Source: Larus michahellis
Taxonomy: Eukaryota; Chordata; Aves; Charadriiformes; Laridae
Assembly (NCBI RefSeq): GCF_964199755.1
Contig: NC_133898.1
Location: 132,108,553-132,172,552, forward strand
Direction of reading: 5' to 3'
Length of the DNA stretch: 64,000 nt
Part shown: piece after piece, positions 63,289-64,000 of the stretch
How the letters are laid out: every line of letters begins with the position of its first letter
Numbering within the stretch: position 1 is the stretch's first letter
Translations under genes and position numbers: made by a program
Notes under the pieces: model-generated
What the model was told of the DNA's origin: nothing
The model's database searches: none
Seen by the model: only the letters and a program-made list of their open reading frames with translations

Positions 63289-63724
63289 CTACAATACAAT
63301 GGCATGGAGTGAGCTCCTGCAGGGGACCAGGTTGCAGACATTGTGCTCTATTGTCCAGCTGTCAACTCCCACAACAGACAGCAAGGATTACACCCCACAA
63401 GGGATCATGTTCCAACACTTCAGCTGCCAACGGTGTCGTTCAGCCATTCCCAGCTTCCAAGTTCCTCACTTCCCTCTCCTTTTTTTAAAGTCTCCCTCTG
63501 CTTCAGACTCCTATTCTCTTTGTGTGGTATCTTACTGCCTTCTGGACAAGAGGCCTTTACGTGACCAATGTACTCCCTCTATCCTGTTCTCTCACAGGCA
63601 CTTCTCCACCTTCCCCTAGACTAACTTTATTATAAAAAGCATCCCCAGCAGCCCCTTTGCCTCAGTAAATCTTTTCCTCAGAACCTTCACACCATATGTA
63701 GCTGAAACAGAGATTCCAAAAAGA

Positions 63725-63726
<2 letters not shown>

Positions 63727-63755
<29 letters not shown>
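63727..63755 (+). repeat. Poly(A) run
   Basis: About 29 uninterrupted A just before a CR1 tail, in an IFT172 intron. Confidence 0.9.
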
Positions 63756-63758
<3 letters not shown>

Positions 63759-63763
63759 TTCCC

Positions 63764-63958
63764 CCATGAGGACAGTAAAGGATTGGAACAGGGGACCAGA
63801 GAAACTGTGGGATCTCCATCCTTGAAGGTTTTCAAGACCAACCGGGATAAAGCCCTGAGCAATGACATCTGAATTTAATGTTGACCTTCCTTTGGGTAGG
63901 AAGTTTGATAAAAGACCTCCCAAGGTCCCTTGCAACCAAAATTATTCTATGAATCTTT
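63764..63958 (+). mobile_element. CR1 LINE 3' end, sense, degraded
   Basis: ggaacaggggaccagagaaactgtgggatctccatccttgaaggttttcaagaccaa...aggtcccttgcaaccaaaattattctatga matches a CR1 tail. It is preceded by a pure A run. Confidence 0.85.
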
Positions 63959-64000
63959 GAAAATAAATGTATTGTTCCCACGCAGAAAACATATCCTTTG

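Larger units (their letters stand above)
63289..64000 (-). other. IFT172 intron (partial) at the window end
   Basis: A poly(A) run and a CR1 tail. No exon encoding the preceding propeller strands is seen, so the next IFT172 exon is beyond 64000. Confidence 0.75.

Overview
This window is vertebrate nuclear DNA, almost certainly from a bird. Protein-coding sequence is split into short exons with GT-AG introns. The interspersed repeats are nearly all CR1 LINE fragments whose 3' ends (or their reverse complements) read like AGAATCATAGAATC / GGTTGGAAGGGACC. There is no sign of bacterial, plasmid or phage organisation. The species cannot be named from sequence alone.

Three genes are recognisable, and their order matches human 2p23.3. 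(1) NRBP1, plus strand: 16 coding exons from 5448 to 30382. The first coding exon(s), about 70 residues by comparison with mammals, lie before the window. (2) KRTCAP3, plus strand: five coding exons from 31233 to 33227, complete at 229 codons plus stop, starting in a strong CpG island less than 110 bases after the likely NRBP1 poly(A) signal. (3) IFT172, minus strand: 37 exons from 63288 down to 34204, giving the C-terminal 1360 residues. The N-terminal part (about 390 residues) lies beyond 64000. KRTCAP3 and IFT172 converge, with stop codons 977 bases apart.

All exon joins were checked by hand. Phases agree at every junction and the summed coding lengths are multiples of three: 1389 nt for NRBP1, 690 nt for KRTCAP3 and 4083 nt for IFT172.

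Layout: 1-5447 is upstream NRBP1 intron with two antisense CR1 copies. 5448-8205 holds five exons encoding the first part of the pseudokinase domain. 8206-24591 is one 16.4 kb intron with CR1 fragments and simple repeats. 24592-30382 holds the other eleven NRBP1 exons. 30383-31140 is the NRBP1 3' UTR, running into the KRTCAP3 CpG island (about 30760-31760). 31233-33870 is KRTCAP3. 34143-63288 is IFT172, with CR1 copies in several introns; the rest to 64000 is IFT172 intron.

The genes are not a pathway. NRBP1 is a pseudokinase adaptor, KRTCAP3 a four-pass membrane protein, and IFT172 a large WD40/TPR subunit of the intraflagellar transport B complex. I found no convincing new multi-gene system. 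The items most worth checking are an in-frame 35-codon extension with its own good splice acceptor upstream of an IFT172 exon (49978-50082), the tight NRBP1/KRTCAP3 junction, and the convergent KRTCAP3/IFT172 3' ends.
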